Source: a bacterium
GTDB lineage: Bacteria; UBA4055
Direction: 5' to 3'
Length of the DNA stretch: 60,293 nucleotides
Assembly (NCBI GenBank): GCA_029559475.1
Contig: JAKQBN010000006.1
Location: 1-60,293 of the forward strand
This document shows, in pieces, positions 19,485 to 28,432 of the stretch; position 1 is the first letter of the stretch, and every line of letters starts with the position of its first letter. The notes under the pieces were generated by a model. That model worked only from the letters and a program-made list of their open reading frames with translations, was not told the DNA's origin and did not search any database. The position numbers were made by a program, and so were the translations under genes.

Positions 19485-20033
19485 GTGTCAAGAATAGGAA
19501 AAAAATTAATAACTGTCCCGAAAGATGTCAAAATCAGCATCGAAGGGAAAAAAGTAGCCGTAAAAGGTTCAAAAGGTGAACTTCACCTTGAACTGCCTGA
19601 AGTTATTACTGCTGATGCTACCGAAACAAGCATCGAAGTAAAAAGAACTGACGAGCTAAAAACAACAAGAGCTCTTCACGGTCTTTTCAGAGCGCTCATT
19701 AACAACATGGTGACCGGCGTATCAGAGGGATTCACAAGAACCTTGATCCTTAACGGAGTGGGATGGAGAATGGAAGTAAAAGGAAAATATCTTATACTCA
19801 ATCTCGGATATTCGCACCCTATCTATTTCAGGATACCCGACGGAATAACTGTCGCAGCTACTCAGCCCGTCAGCAATTCGTCCGAAGTCAAGATAACTGG
19901 GATAGACAAGGAATTCGTAGGGCTGATCGCAGCGAAAATAAGATCGTTCAGAAAACCAGAACCATACAAAGGTAAAGGATTCAGATATTCAGACGAAACG
20001 ATCATAAGAAAAGCCGGTAAAACTGCTAAGTAG
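19485..20033 (+). CDS. rplF: 50S ribosomal protein L6 (GTG start)
   Basis: This 182-residue protein starts SRIGKKLITVPKDV, read from a GTG at 19485 behind AGAGGTG. The two L6 repeats are present, and the C-terminal EPYKGKGFRYSDE motif is conserved. It lies at the base of the stalk near the sarcin-ricin loop. Confidence 0.96.
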   Translation: MSRIGKKLITVPKDVKISIEGKKVAVKGSKGELHLELPEVITADATETSIEVKRTDELKTTRALHGLFRALINNMVTGVSEGFTRTLILNGVGWRMEVKGKYLILNLGYSHPIYFRIPDGITVAATQPVSNSSEVKITGIDKEFVGLIAAKIRSFRKPEPYKGKGFRYSDETIIRKAGKTAK

Positions 20034-20057
20034 TATATATCGTAGGATAAAATAAAG

Positions 20058-20435
20058 ATGAAGAACAAAAAAATCGAAACAAGAATAAGAAGAAAGAAAA
20101 GCATCAGAAAAACCGTTTTCGGAACTCAGCTGAGACCGAGACTGAGCGTATTCAGAAGCAATCTTCATATTTATGCCCAGATAATTGATGACGAAACAGG
20201 TAAAACTCTTCTCAGTGCATCCAGCAATGACAAGGAAATCAAAAGCGCCGGCATAACAGTGCCTGAAGGAATGAAGGGTAAAACCGGTATAGCATTTTCT
20301 TTAGGGAGTATTCTGGGTAAAAAAATGATCGAGAACAAGATCGAAGGTATTGTTTTCGACAGGAACGGCTACCTCTATCACGGAAGGGTAAAGGCTCTTG
20401 CGGATGGCGTCAGAAAAGCCGGAGTAAAATTTTAA
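20058..20435 (+). CDS. rplR: 50S ribosomal protein L18
   Basis: This 125-residue protein has a very basic N-terminus followed by RPRLSVFRSNLHIYAQIIDD and the C-terminal FDRNGYLYHGRVKALADG segment. It binds 5S rRNA with L5. Confidence 0.96.
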   Translation: MKNKKIETRIRRKKSIRKTVFGTQLRPRLSVFRSNLHIYAQIIDDETGKTLLSASSNDKEIKSAGITVPEGMKGKTGIAFSLGSILGKKMIENKIEGIVFDRNGYLYHGRVKALADGVRKAGVKF

Positions 20436-20452
20436 CATTCATGAGGTGAAAT

Positions 20453-20977
20453 TTGGCTCGAGAAACAAATAAAAAGGCTTCAAAGACTAAAGACGACGCA
20501 GTCCAGCTGATCGAGAAAATGATAAAGATCAACAGGGTAACGAAGGTTGTGAAAGGCGGTAAGAACTTCAGTTTCAACGCCATCATGGTTGTCGGCGACG
20601 GAAAAGGTAAAGTCGGCTACGGACTCGGAAAAGCTCTTGAGGTGACTGATGCAATCGCTAAAGGAATTGAAGAAGCCAAAAAGAATATGATCGATGTGGC
20701 TGTAGTGAACGGAACATTACCGCACGATGTCACAGGCAAATTCGGAGCCGGAATAGTTCTGCTGAAACCAGCGACTCAGGGAACGGGAGTTATAGCCGGA
20801 GGCGTTGTAAGAGCTGTGCTTGAATGCGCGGGGTATACAAATGTGCTTTCAAAATGTATGGGCAGTTCAAATGCGCACAACGTCGTGAAAGCTACATTCA
20901 AAGGGCTTTCTCAGTTAAAAACCGAGGCTGATATCCTCAGAGAAAGAAAAATAACAAGAGAAAAGCTTTATAATTAA
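20453..20977 (+). CDS. rpsE: 30S ribosomal protein S5 (TTG start)
   Basis: This 174-residue protein is read from a TTG at 20453 behind GAGGTGA. The dsRBD-like half ([18 protein letters not shown]) and the [14 protein letters not shown] loop are present. The C-terminal segment ends in [15 protein letters not shown]. It works with S4 and S12 in decoding fidelity. Confidence 0.96.
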   Translation: MARETNKKASKTKDDAVQLIEKMIKINRVTKVVKGGKNFSFNAIMVVGDGKGKVGYGLGKALEVTDAIAKGIEEAKKNMIDVAVVNGTLPHDVTGKFGAGIVLLKPATQGTGVIAGGVVRAVLECAGYTNVLSKCMGSSNAHNVVKATFKGLSQLKTEADILRERKITREKLYN

Positions 20978-20999
20978 CATTGGCCAGCGTGAGGAAACG

Positions 21000-21185
21000 A
21001 TGACAGAAAAAAAATTAAGAGTTACTTTGACAAAAAGTATCATCAGACAGAAGAAGAACACCAAGGCGACAGCTTTCGCACTTGGTTTAAGAAAGCTGAA
21101 CGTTACCAAAGAATTCAATGATACTCCTCAGGTCAGAGGGATGCTTTTTATCGTAAAGCATATGGTTCGAGTAGAAGAAATTTAA
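21000..21185 (+). CDS. rpmD: 50S ribosomal protein L30
   Basis: This 61-residue protein has LRVTLTKSIIRQKKNTKATA and LGLRKLNVTKEFNDTPQVRGM, the standard L30 blocks, at the family length. It lies in the expected place between rpsE and rplO. Confidence 0.95.
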   Translation: MTEKKLRVTLTKSIIRQKKNTKATAFALGLRKLNVTKEFNDTPQVRGMLFIVKHMVRVEEI

Positions 21186-21202
21186 AAACGGATGTATAAA
21201 AG

Positions 21203-21637
21203 ATGAAACTAAACGAATTAAGACCTCCAAAAGGAGCCGTTAAAGAAAGACACAGGATCGGAAGAGGAGTCGGTTCCGGAAACGGAAAAACAGCCGGTAA
21301 GGGTGAAAAGGGCCAGAAAGCAAGATCAGGATACAGCAGAGCTCTTTACAGCGAAGGCGGACAGACACCTTTAACAAGAAGACTCCCCAAAAGAGGATTC
21401 AAAAACCGTTTCAGAGTTGAATACACGGTTGTTAACGTAGGTGTGCTTGAAACTTTAACAGAAAACGTTATTACGCCTGAAGTTCTGTATTCAAAAGGAA
21501 TGATCAAGAACGGTATGCCTTTAAAAGTTCTCGGGAACGGAACTCTTACAAAAAGCATAGAAGTTCATGCCGATTCTTTCAGCAAGTCAGCGGAAGAAAA
21601 AATAAATACAGCAAAAGGTAAAGTGGTCAAATTATGA
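21203..21637 (+). CDS. rplO: 50S ribosomal protein L15
   Basis: This 144-residue protein has a glycine-rich basic N-terminus (GRGVGSGNGKTAGKGEKGQKA) and the GGQTPLTRRLPKRGFKN motif. Its last 4 bases overlap the secY start (ATGA), which suggests translational coupling. Confidence 0.96.
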   Translation: MKLNELRPPKGAVKERHRIGRGVGSGNGKTAGKGEKGQKARSGYSRALYSEGGQTPLTRRLPKRGFKNRFRVEYTVVNVGVLETLTENVITPEVLYSKGMIKNGMPLKVLGNGTLTKSIEVHADSFSKSAEEKINTAKGKVVKL

Positions 21638-22959
21638 TCGAAAAATTACAGACAATAATGAAGATCCCCGAGCTGAAAAAGAAGATTCTTTTCACTCTGG
21701 GGATATTATTCATCTGCAGGGTCGGAGCTCATATACCAATGCCGGGGATCGATGTAGGAGCGCTGGGTTATTATTTCAATCAGGCGCAGAACTCTCTTTT
21801 CGGAATGTTCGATATGTTCACTGGCGGCGCTTTTCAGAAAGCAGCGATCTTCTCGATCGGTATTATGCCGTACATTTCGGCATCGATCATAATTCAGCTT
21901 CTGGGTTCGGTTTTTCCAACGATCTCGAAGATGATGAGAGACGAGGACGGCAGAAGAAAGATCACCCAGTGGACAAGATACGGTACGGTTCTTCTTGCGG
22001 CGGCTCAGGGTTGGGGTGTGGCAAAATTCCTTGTCAGTATGAATACGGATTACATGAAAGTCGTTCCGGATCCGACAGTCGGATTCTATCTGATGACAAT
22101 GCTTACAATAGCGACAGGAACGATCGTTCTCATGTGGCTCGGAGAGCAGATCACTTCAAAAGGAATAGGGAACGGAATATCTTTGATAATTACCATTGGT
22201 ATTATCGCCAGATTCCCTTCAGCAGTACTTGAAGAGGTTACACAGCTGTCCAACGGCAACAGAGAACTTGTTGTAGAATTAATTATATGGGCAGGTATGC
22301 TCGGAATGATCGCTGCCGTTGTTCTGATGACACAGGCGATAAGAAAAGTCCAGGTCCATTACGCTAAAAGACAGGTCGCCGGAAGAACCTATCAGAATCA
22401 GGTATCTTTCATACCGCTCAGGATAAATATGGCGGGAGTTATGCCTATCATTTTCGCGCAGTCAATAATGTTCTTTCCGACAACATTGGCAGCTTTTCTG
22501 CCCGATAATTCGATGCTGAAGACCGCGCTATTGTCTTTGTTCGATTACAGATCGTATTCGTATATGGGGATCTACATGCTGGTAATAATATTCTTCACCT
22601 ATTTTTACACAGCTCTAACATTTAACCCCGATGATGTTGCGAACAATCTGAAACAGAGCGGTGGATTTATTCCCGGAGTCAATCCTGGCAAAAATACTGC
22701 AGATTACATTGACAATATCGTTACGAGGATTTCTTTTCCCGGCTCGATATTTCTGGGTTTAGTAGCTATAATGCCGAACGTGGTAACAAAGATGTTCCCC
22801 GGAGTATCTTATAATCTGGCGGCGTTCTTCGGAGGTACAAGCCTCATAATTTTCGTAGGGGTGGCACTTGACACTCTCACACAGATCGAATCATATTTGC
22901 TGATGCATCACTACGACGGATTCTTAAAAACAGGAAAACTTCGCGGGAGAAAGGGATAA
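21634..22959 (+). CDS. secY: Preprotein translocase subunit SecY
   Basis: This 441-residue protein has ten membrane helices and forms the SecYEG channel. Family features include GAHIPMPGID in the first periplasmic region, the GIMPYISASIIIQLL helix and the NNLKQSGGFIPGVNPG cytoplasmic loop. The length is normal. It sits between rplO and adk, its usual place. Confidence 0.97.
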   Translation: MIEKLQTIMKIPELKKKILFTLGILFICRVGAHIPMPGIDVGALGYYFNQAQNSLFGMFDMFTGGAFQKAAIFSIGIMPYISASIIIQLLGSVFPTISKMMRDEDGRRKITQWTRYGTVLLAAAQGWGVAKFLVSMNTDYMKVVPDPTVGFYLMTMLTIATGTIVLMWLGEQITSKGIGNGISLIITIGIIARFPSAVLEEVTQLSNGNRELVVELIIWAGMLGMIAAVVLMTQAIRKVQVHYAKRQVAGRTYQNQVSFIPLRINMAGVMPIIFAQSIMFFPTTLAAFLPDNSMLKTALLSLFDYRSYSYMGIYMLVIIFFTYFYTALTFNPDDVANNLKQSGGFIPGVNPGKNTADYIDNIVTRISFPGSIFLGLVAIMPNVVTKMFPGVSYNLAAFFGGTSLIIFVGVALDTLTQIESYLLMHHYDGFLKTGKLRGRKG

Positions 22960-23606
22960 TGAACATCCTTATGCTCGGAGCACCGGGAAGCGGAAAGGGA
23001 AGTCAGGCCGAACTGATCGAAAATGACTACGGCCTTTTACAGATCTCTACTGGAGAACTTTTAAGAAAAGCTGTCTCTGAGAAATCCGCTGAAGGTATCC
23101 GTGCTGATGTTTATATAAGTAAAGGCGAGCTGGTTCCGGACGAACTTGTACTAAAGCTACTGACCGAAAGACTGAATGATCCAGACTGTAACAAGGGTGT
23201 GATTTTAGACGGATTTCCAAGAAACGTATTTCAGGCGGAACTTCTTGACGGTATTCTTGAAAAGTACAGAAAAAAGATCGATATCGTCTTTAACATTGAA
23301 TCCCCGTTCGAAATTTTAAAAGAAAGGCTGCTGGCAAGACGCATGTGCGCGAAATGCGGGAAAGGGTATAACATGATCTCCAATCCGCCGAAAAGCGTGT
23401 ACTGCGAATGCGGAGGCGAAATAATCAGAAGATCGGACGATAACGAGGCAACGATAAAAAACAGGCTTGATGTATATCTGATCAGCACAAAACCGCTAAT
23501 AAATTATTATGAGAAAAAGGAAGTGCTGGTTAACATCGACGGTAACAGAAAAATTCCGGAAATATATCAGGACGTAAAAGTAACAATAAAGAAAAAAGGT
23601 TATTAG
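22959..23606 (+). CDS. adk: Adenylate kinase, zinc-lid type
   Basis: This 215-residue enzyme interconverts AMP, ADP and ATP. The P-loop is GAPGSGKGSQAELI, DGFPRN is the AMP-binding/Walker B region, and the long lid is present. The lid carries CAKC and then CEC, so it probably binds zinc, but the second pair is spaced CxC instead of the usual CxxC. The start overlaps secY by one base. In many bacteria map lies between adk and infA. Here infA follows at once. Confidence 0.96.
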   Translation: MNILMLGAPGSGKGSQAELIENDYGLLQISTGELLRKAVSEKSAEGIRADVYISKGELVPDELVLKLLTERLNDPDCNKGVILDGFPRNVFQAELLDGILEKYRKKIDIVFNIESPFEILKERLLARRMCAKCGKGYNMISNPPKSVYCECGGEIIRRSDDNEATIKNRLDVYLISTKPLINYYEKKEVLVNIDGNRKIPEIYQDVKVTIKKKGY

Positions 23607-23612
23607 AAAAAG

Positions 23613-23831
23613 ATGGCTAAAGAGAATACAATAAAAGTCGACGGAGTCATCAAAGAAGCGTTACCTAATGCTACCTTCAAGGTCGAGCTCGAGAACGGAC
23701 ATATTATAACGGCTCACGTATCGGGGAAAATGAGAATGCACTACATTAAAATGGTTCCCGGTGACAAAGTGAAGATAGAAATATCTCCATACGACCTCTC
23801 GAAAGGCAGGATTACATACAGGAACAAATGA
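23613..23831 (+). CDS. infA: Translation initiation factor IF-1
   Basis: This 72-residue OB-fold protein is the exact family length. It has [36 protein letters not shown] and [11 protein letters not shown]. It occupies the A site of the 30S subunit during initiation. Confidence 0.97.
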   Translation: MAKENTIKVDGVIKEALPNATFKVELENGHIITAHVSGKMRMHYIKMVPGDKVKIEISPYDLSKGRITYRNK

Positions 23832-23844
23832 TTTGGGAGTTATG

Positions 23845-23958
23845 ATGAAAGTAAGAGCATCTGTAAAGAAAATATGCGAGAACTGCAAGGTTATTACGAG
23901 AAAAGGCGTAGTTCGCGTTATATGTAAAACCAAGAAACATAAGCAAAGACAAGGTTAA
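23845..23958 (+). CDS. rpmJ: 50S ribosomal protein L36
   Basis: This 37-residue protein reads [17 protein letters not shown], then RKGVVRVIC and KHKQRQG, the complete L36 sequence with the three cysteines and histidine that bind zinc. Two ATGs are adjacent (23842 and 23845). GGGAG at 23835-23839 is 5 bases before the second, which gives the standard N-terminus. It is easily missed because of its size. Confidence 0.96.
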   Translation: MKVRASVKKICENCKVITRKGVVRVICKTKKHKQRQG

Positions 23959-23969
23959 GGGAGGTAAAT

Positions 23970-24338
23970 TTGGCTCGTATAGCTGGTGTAGATCTACCCA
24001 ACACTAAAAGAGTAGAGATCGGATTAACCTATATTTACGGTATCGGTCGTTCAACCGCAAGAAAGATTCTTACGAAACTGAACATTCATTTCGATACCAA
24101 GATAAAGGACTTAACCGAAGATCAGATCGATTCGATAAGAAAGATCATCACAAATGAAATTGTGATCGAAGGAACTTTAAGGACCCAGACGAAGCTGGCG
24201 ATCAAAAGGCTGATGGACATCGGGAACTACAGAGGTATCCGTCACAGAAAGAATCTGCCGGTAAGAGGTCAGAGAACCAAAACGAATGCCAGGACCAGAA
24301 AAGGCAGAAAGAAAATGGCAGTCAAAAACAAAAAATAA
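23970..24338 (+). CDS. rpsM: 30S ribosomal protein S13 (TTG start)
   Basis: This 122-residue protein is read from a TTG at 23970 behind AAGGGAGGT. It has [30 protein letters not shown] and the basic [19 protein letters not shown] tail that reaches the P-site tRNA. Confidence 0.96.
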   Translation: MARIAGVDLPNTKRVEIGLTYIYGIGRSTARKILTKLNIHFDTKIKDLTEDQIDSIRKIITNEIVIEGTLRTQTKLAIKRLMDIGNYRGIRHRKNLPVRGQRTKTNARTRKGRKKMAVKNKK

Positions 24339-24369
24339 TTTATAACCACATTGCTCAAGGGAGGACAGC

Positions 24370-24762
24370 TTGGCAGTAGCAAAGAAAAGAAAGAAGCTGA
24401 AAAAGAAAGATAAAGTTGATCCGATAGGAGTAGCTCACGTAAAAGCTACGTTCAACAACACGATTCTGTGTCTTTCTGACAGCTACGGAAACATTATAAA
24501 TTGGTCAAGCGGCGGAAAAGTCGGCTATAAAGGATCAAAAAAGAACACCAGCTTTGCCGCGCAAATGGCAAGCGACCAGATCGCAAAAGAAGCAATGGGT
24601 CTGGGATTGAGAAAAGTTCACGTGATCGTAAAAGGACCCGGTGCGGGAAGAGAATCTTCCATAAGAGGATTGAATGCTGCAGGACTTGAGATCCTTTCGA
24701 TAAAGGACATAACGCCTGTACCGCATAACGGCTGCAGACCGAAAAAGAAAAGAAGAATATAA
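24370..24762 (+). CDS. rpsK: 30S ribosomal protein S11 (TTG start)
   Basis: This 130-residue protein is read from a TTG at 24370 behind AGGGAGGA. It has [30 protein letters not shown] and the C-terminal [18 protein letters not shown]. It lies in the 30S platform beside the Shine-Dalgarno helix. Confidence 0.97.
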   Translation: MAVAKKRKKLKKKDKVDPIGVAHVKATFNNTILCLSDSYGNIINWSSGGKVGYKGSKKNTSFAAQMASDQIAKEAMGLGLRKVHVIVKGPGAGRESSIRGLNAAGLEILSIKDITPVPHNGCRPKKKRRI

Positions 24763-24782
24763 TCATCATCGGAGAATAGACA

Positions 24783-25400
24783 ATGGCAAGAGACTTGACT
24801 CCGAGAGGTAAGATCGCCCGAAAATACGGCGAAAACCTCTTCGGAAATCCTAAGTTCGACAAAATAGTATCAAAAAGGCCTTATGATCCGGGACAACACG
24901 GCGCGGAAGGTAAAAGAAAAAGAGTTTCTGAATACGGACTGCAGCTGAAAGAAAAGCAGAAAGCCAAGTATGTCTACGGCCTTCTTGAAAAACAGTTCAG
25001 GAATATCTATGAAAAGGCGAAGAATGACAAGGGGATCACAGGCGAAAACCTGATGGTCAGGCTTGAATGCAGACTCGACTCGCTCGTTTACAGATTCGGT
25101 TTTGCACCGAGCCAGAGGGCTGCAAGGCAGATGGTTTCTCACAAGCATTTTCTGATCAACGGAAAACCCGCGAACATCCCTTCACTCGTAGTAAAGGTCG
25201 GAGATGTTGTATCTGTTAAAGAGAAATCAAAAAAGCTCGAAGCGATCCACGAATCTCTCAAACGCGTGAATGAGAATCCGAGACCTTACCTGAAGGTTGA
25301 TAAAGCTGCTATGGAAGGAACTCTTCTCGAGCTTCCGAAAAGAGAAGATATTCCCGTAAACATCAACGAACAGTTGATAGTTGAACTTTACTCTAAATAA
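24783..25400 (+). CDS. rpsD: 30S ribosomal protein S4
   Basis: This 205-residue protein has RPYDPGQHG and the S4 RNA-binding domain (LECRLDSLVYRFGFAPS, then RQMVSHKHFLINGK). The N-terminal region lacks the zinc-binding cysteines, so this is the C-minus form. It is a primary 16S binder. In E. coli it represses the alpha operon. Confidence 0.97.
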   Translation: MARDLTPRGKIARKYGENLFGNPKFDKIVSKRPYDPGQHGAEGKRKRVSEYGLQLKEKQKAKYVYGLLEKQFRNIYEKAKNDKGITGENLMVRLECRLDSLVYRFGFAPSQRAARQMVSHKHFLINGKPANIPSLVVKVGDVVSVKEKSKKLEAIHESLKRVNENPRPYLKVDKAAMEGTLLELPKREDIPVNINEQLIVELYSK

Positions 25401-25412
25401 AGAGAGAAAAAA

Positions 25413-26408
25413 ATGGCTGTATTACCTTTTAAAATACCGGAATCGATAGAAATTCAGACACTAAAAGACAATTATGGGAAATTCATACTGTCTCCGCTGG
25501 AAAGAGGCTACGGCGTTACTATCGGTCATGCTATGAAAAGAGTTCTGCTTTCTTCTATTCAGGGAGCGGCTATCTACAGTATAAAGATCGACGGCGTGCT
25601 TCATGAGTTTTCAAGCATCGCCGGAGTGAAAGAGGATGTAGCCGTGATGATCCTGAATCTGAAGCAGGTAAGGCTCAATCTGAGCGAAGGAAGAACATCC
25701 AAAGTTACAGTAAACCTGAAAGGGCCTAAAATATTTACCGCCAAGGATATTGAAGATTCTTCGGGGGGCGAGGTCAAGGTATTCAACCCTGATTTTAAGA
25801 TCGCTACTCTTAACGAAGAAGCCGAGTTCAGTATCGAGCTGAATATTAGGATCGGAAGGGGCTACGTTTCTTCGGACGGGAACAGGGATGACAACGATCC
25901 TATCGGAACGATAGCGATAGATTCTATCTTTTCCCCGATCATCAAAGTAAGTTACGATATCGAAAACACAAGGGTCGGAGACAAAACAGACTATGAAAAA
26001 CTGTCTCTGGAAGTTTTCACCGATGCTTCGATATCTCCTGAGGAAGCGATTACATACGCAGGTCAGATTTTAAGAGACCATATCAATCTATTCATCAAAT
26101 TTGAGGTAGAAGAAGATACTGAAGGGTTTGAAGATGAAGATCCTGATATCCTCAAAAAAAGGAATCTTTTAAAAATGTCTATAGACGAGCTTGAGCTTTC
26201 GGTCAGATCCTATAACTGTCTGAGCGATGCTAAAGTCAAGACAATAGGCGATCTAGTTAGGAAGAAAGAAAGCGAAATGCTTAAATTCAGGAACTTCGGT
26301 AAGAAATCCCTAGCCGAGCTCAATAAAGTGCTTAAAGAAAAGGGACTTGAGTTTGGAATGGATGTGGACAAATATCTGAACGATACGCAATCAAAAAAGA
26401 AGAAATGA
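25413..26408 (+). CDS. rpoA: DNA-directed RNA polymerase subunit alpha
   Basis: This 331-residue protein has both domains. The N-terminal dimerisation domain includes PLERGYGVTIGHAMKRVLLSS and EDVAVMILNLK. The C-terminal domain (about 250-315) has ELSVRSYNCLSDAKVKTIGDL and FGKKSLAELNKVL, the part that contacts UP elements and activators. It is co-transcribed with rpsD and rplQ. Confidence 0.97.
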   Translation: MAVLPFKIPESIEIQTLKDNYGKFILSPLERGYGVTIGHAMKRVLLSSIQGAAIYSIKIDGVLHEFSSIAGVKEDVAVMILNLKQVRLNLSEGRTSKVTVNLKGPKIFTAKDIEDSSGGEVKVFNPDFKIATLNEEAEFSIELNIRIGRGYVSSDGNRDDNDPIGTIAIDSIFSPIIKVSYDIENTRVGDKTDYEKLSLEVFTDASISPEEAITYAGQILRDHINLFIKFEVEEDTEGFEDEDPDILKKRNLLKMSIDELELSVRSYNCLSDAKVKTIGDLVRKKESEMLKFRNFGKKSLAELNKVLKEKGLEFGMDVDKYLNDTQSKKKK

Positions 26409-26424
26409 TATAGAGGGTTAAAAG

Positions 26425-26931
26425 ATGCGTCACAATGTAAGAGGAAGGAAATTAAATAGAACTGCAAGCCACAGAAAGGCCCTGATGAGCAATCTTTCCG
26501 CACAGCTTTTCGAGCACAAGCAGATAGTTACTACTCTGCCGAAAGCCAAGGAAACAAGAAAATTCGCAGAAAGAATGATAACTCTGGGCAAAAAAGGCGA
26601 TCTGAACTCACTCAGACAGGCTCTAAAATTTCTGAAACACAAAAAAACTGTTTTTACTTTATTCAACGATATCGCGCCTAACTATAAAAAGAGGGCGGGC
26701 GGCTACACGAGGATCCTGAAATTAGGTTTGAGGAAAGGTGATGCCGCAGAGAAAGCGATGCTTCAGCTTGTTGAATATGACGATTCCAGCGAAGTTCCCG
26801 CTAAACTGAAAACGAAAGCGGAACCTGAAAAAGAAGTCAAGACAGAAGAAATAAAAGAAAAGAAACCTAAAGCAAAAAAGGCTTCGCCCAAAGCGGAAAA
26901 AGCTGAAACTGCTGAAAAGGCGGAAAAGTAA
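26425..26931 (+). CDS. rplQ: 50S ribosomal protein L17 with Lys/Ala/Glu-rich extension
   Basis: This 168-residue protein has MRHNVRGRKLNRTASHRKA, then EHKQIVTTLPKAKETRKFAE and the LRKGDAAEKAMLQLVEY end of the L17 core at about residue 115. A charged low-complexity tail of about 50 residues follows, rich in Lys, Glu and Ala. Such tails occur in L17 of several phyla. It is the last protein gene of the superoperon. Confidence 0.96.
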   Translation: MRHNVRGRKLNRTASHRKALMSNLSAQLFEHKQIVTTLPKAKETRKFAERMITLGKKGDLNSLRQALKFLKHKKTVFTLFNDIAPNYKKRAGGYTRILKLGLRKGDAAEKAMLQLVEYDDSSEVPAKLKTKAEPEKEVKTEEIKEKKPKAKKASPKAEKAETAEKAEK

Positions 26932-26960
26932 TTCCGTAAAGAGGTTTTTTGAGAATTGTT

Positions 26961-27035
26961 CGGGGTGTGGCGCAGCCCGGTTAGCGCACCTGCCTTGGGA
27001 GCAGGGGGTCGGAAGTTCAAATCTTCTCGCCCCGA
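26961..27035 (+). tRNA. tRNA-Pro(UGG)
   Basis: The cloverleaf folds fully. The 7-bp acceptor stem (26961-26967 with 27028-27034) has one T-G pair. The anticodon stem is CCTGC/GCAGG around loop CTTGGGA, with anticodon TGG at 26996-26998. A 5-base variable loop and a T arm with TTCAAAT follow. The discriminator is A27035 and CCA is not encoded. It lies 29 bases after rplQ and just before the terminator, so it is co-transcribed with the ribosomal protein genes. Confidence 0.97.
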
Positions 27036-27038
27036 CTA

Positions 27039-27073
27039 AAGGAAGAGGTATACAGACCTCTTCCTTATTTTTT
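27039..27073 (+). terminator. Intrinsic terminator of the ribosomal superoperon and tRNA-Pro
   Basis: A perfect 11-bp stem (27039-27049 with 27056-27066) with a 6-base loop is followed by A and six T residues. It starts 3 bases after the tRNA discriminator base. Confidence 0.93.
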
Positions 27074-27109
27074 ATCAGGAAAATAAAATTAAAATCTTTA
27101 CTCTTGAAA

Positions 27110-27137
27110 TTAACACATAATTTTCTTTTATTATAAT
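27110..27137 (+). promoter_or_regulatory. Predicted promoter of the SUMF1-like gene
   Basis: TTAACA (27110-27115) and a perfect TATAAT (27132-27137) have a 16-base spacer. The TTATTATAATTGA text is almost repeated in front of the lipoprotein gene at 43081. Confidence 0.5.
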
Positions 27138-27172
27138 TGAAGATAAAATCCTAAAAACCTGGAGGGGATTTA

Positions 27173-28423
27173 ATGATCTGTAAAAAATGTAATACATTAA
27201 ATTCAAATGATGCGAAGGTCTGTATAAACTGCGGTCAAAAGCTTGGAGTTACAGTACCGCCTCCGCCAAAATCACCGGGAGGAGCGGCACCGTCTTTAAA
27301 CAGAACAGCATCCTCGCCTAAACCGTCAGCTTCTGTACCGCCTAAATCAGGAATGCAGGGAGGGGACGAAAAGAAAAGATCTTTCTTATGGATATTGCTG
27401 ATAGTGCTACTTCTGATAATTGTGGGTGCAGGATATTTTTACGTAAACACTGATCTCGGTCAGAATACAGTAGAAGATCTGAAGAAAAACCAGTACGTCG
27501 GAGAATATATAGCCCTTGCAGATAGTGTGCTGAAAGCTAATTTTTCCGAGTTCGTTCCAAGGTGGAAAACGGAAGCAGAAGCTAAAAAGCTTGCTGAACT
27601 AAAAGAAATAGCAAGACTTGATTCTATCGCATTTGCGGATTCAGTGGCTGCGGCAGAAGCATTAAAAAAGAAATCTTCAAAAAAAACCTCATCCGGTGGG
27701 GTTGTCGAACAGGTACCGAAGTATAAAAGGATAAAAAGGAACATGCAGTATTATAAAGCTCTTAAAGATAATATGAATATGGTACTGATACCTGCGGGAC
27801 CGGTAACGATGGGCAGCGACATGGAAAGCGAAAATGAAAAGCCTGTTCATCTGGTTAGTGTTAAAGAGTTCTATATTGACGAGCATGAAGTGACGAACGC
27901 ACAATTCAGAATATTTGTCGAGGAAACCGGTTATAAGCTTCCGAAATTTATTCTTTTCGACCGTTTCAGCGGACCGAGCCAGCCAATAGTAGGAATATCT
28001 TTTGAAGATGCGGAAGCCTACGCAAAATGGGCAGGAAAGAAACTGCCGACTGAAGCTCAATGGGAACGCGCGGCAAGAGGCGGCCAGTCTAATCTGAAAT
28101 ATCCCTACAGTAACGACATCGATCCCAATATGGCCTGCTATGATCTGAACCCCGAGCTCGACGGACCTGCCGACGTAAAAAGCTACGAACCCAACGATTA
28201 TAAATTATATGATATGGACGGTAACGTTTCTGAATGGACATCTTCTTCTGCGCTTCCTTACCCCGGCGGAAAACTGGTCATGGAATACGGACAGGACTAC
28301 AAGGTCATAAGGGGCGGGAGCTGGAAAGACATAAAGTCAAGCCTTACCGTTTCAAAAAGAGATTTTAAAGGCAAGAAATGGACAGGGAACGGTACCGGAT
28401 TCCGCTGCGTGATGGATTATTAG
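27173..28423 (+). CDS. Zinc-ribbon, membrane-anchored SUMF1/formylglycine-enzyme-like protein
   Basis: This 416-residue protein has a clear layered design. A zinc ribbon (C3, C6, C17, C20) opens it, followed by a Pro/Ser-rich linker, one transmembrane helix (about 71-91), a charged helical stretch and a C-terminal SUMF1-type domain (from about residue 200). The last contains PAGPVTMGSDMESENEKPVH, GKKLPTEAQWERAARGG, DMDGNVSEWT and VIRGGSWKD. The paired active-site cysteines of true formylglycine-generating enzymes are not seen, since only a terminal GFRC is present, so catalysis of that reaction is unlikely. Topology puts the ribbon in the cytosol and the domain outside. A GGAGGGG site precedes ATG 27173. 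Related domains serve in many secreted proteins with unknown ligands. Confidence 0.8.
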   Translation: MICKKCNTLNSNDAKVCINCGQKLGVTVPPPPKSPGGAAPSLNRTASSPKPSASVPPKSGMQGGDEKKRSFLWILLIVLLLIIVGAGYFYVNTDLGQNTVEDLKKNQYVGEYIALADSVLKANFSEFVPRWKTEAEAKKLAELKEIARLDSIAFADSVAAAEALKKKSSKKTSSGGVVEQVPKYKRIKRNMQYYKALKDNMNMVLIPAGPVTMGSDMESENEKPVHLVSVKEFYIDEHEVTNAQFRIFVEETGYKLPKFILFDRFSGPSQPIVGISFEDAEAYAKWAGKKLPTEAQWERAARGGQSNLKYPYSNDIDPNMACYDLNPELDGPADVKSYEPNDYKLYDMDGNVSEWTSSSALPYPGGKLVMEYGQDYKVIRGGSWKDIKSSLTVSKRDFKGKKWTGNGTGFRCVMDY

Positions 28424-28432
28424 TCCCGAATT

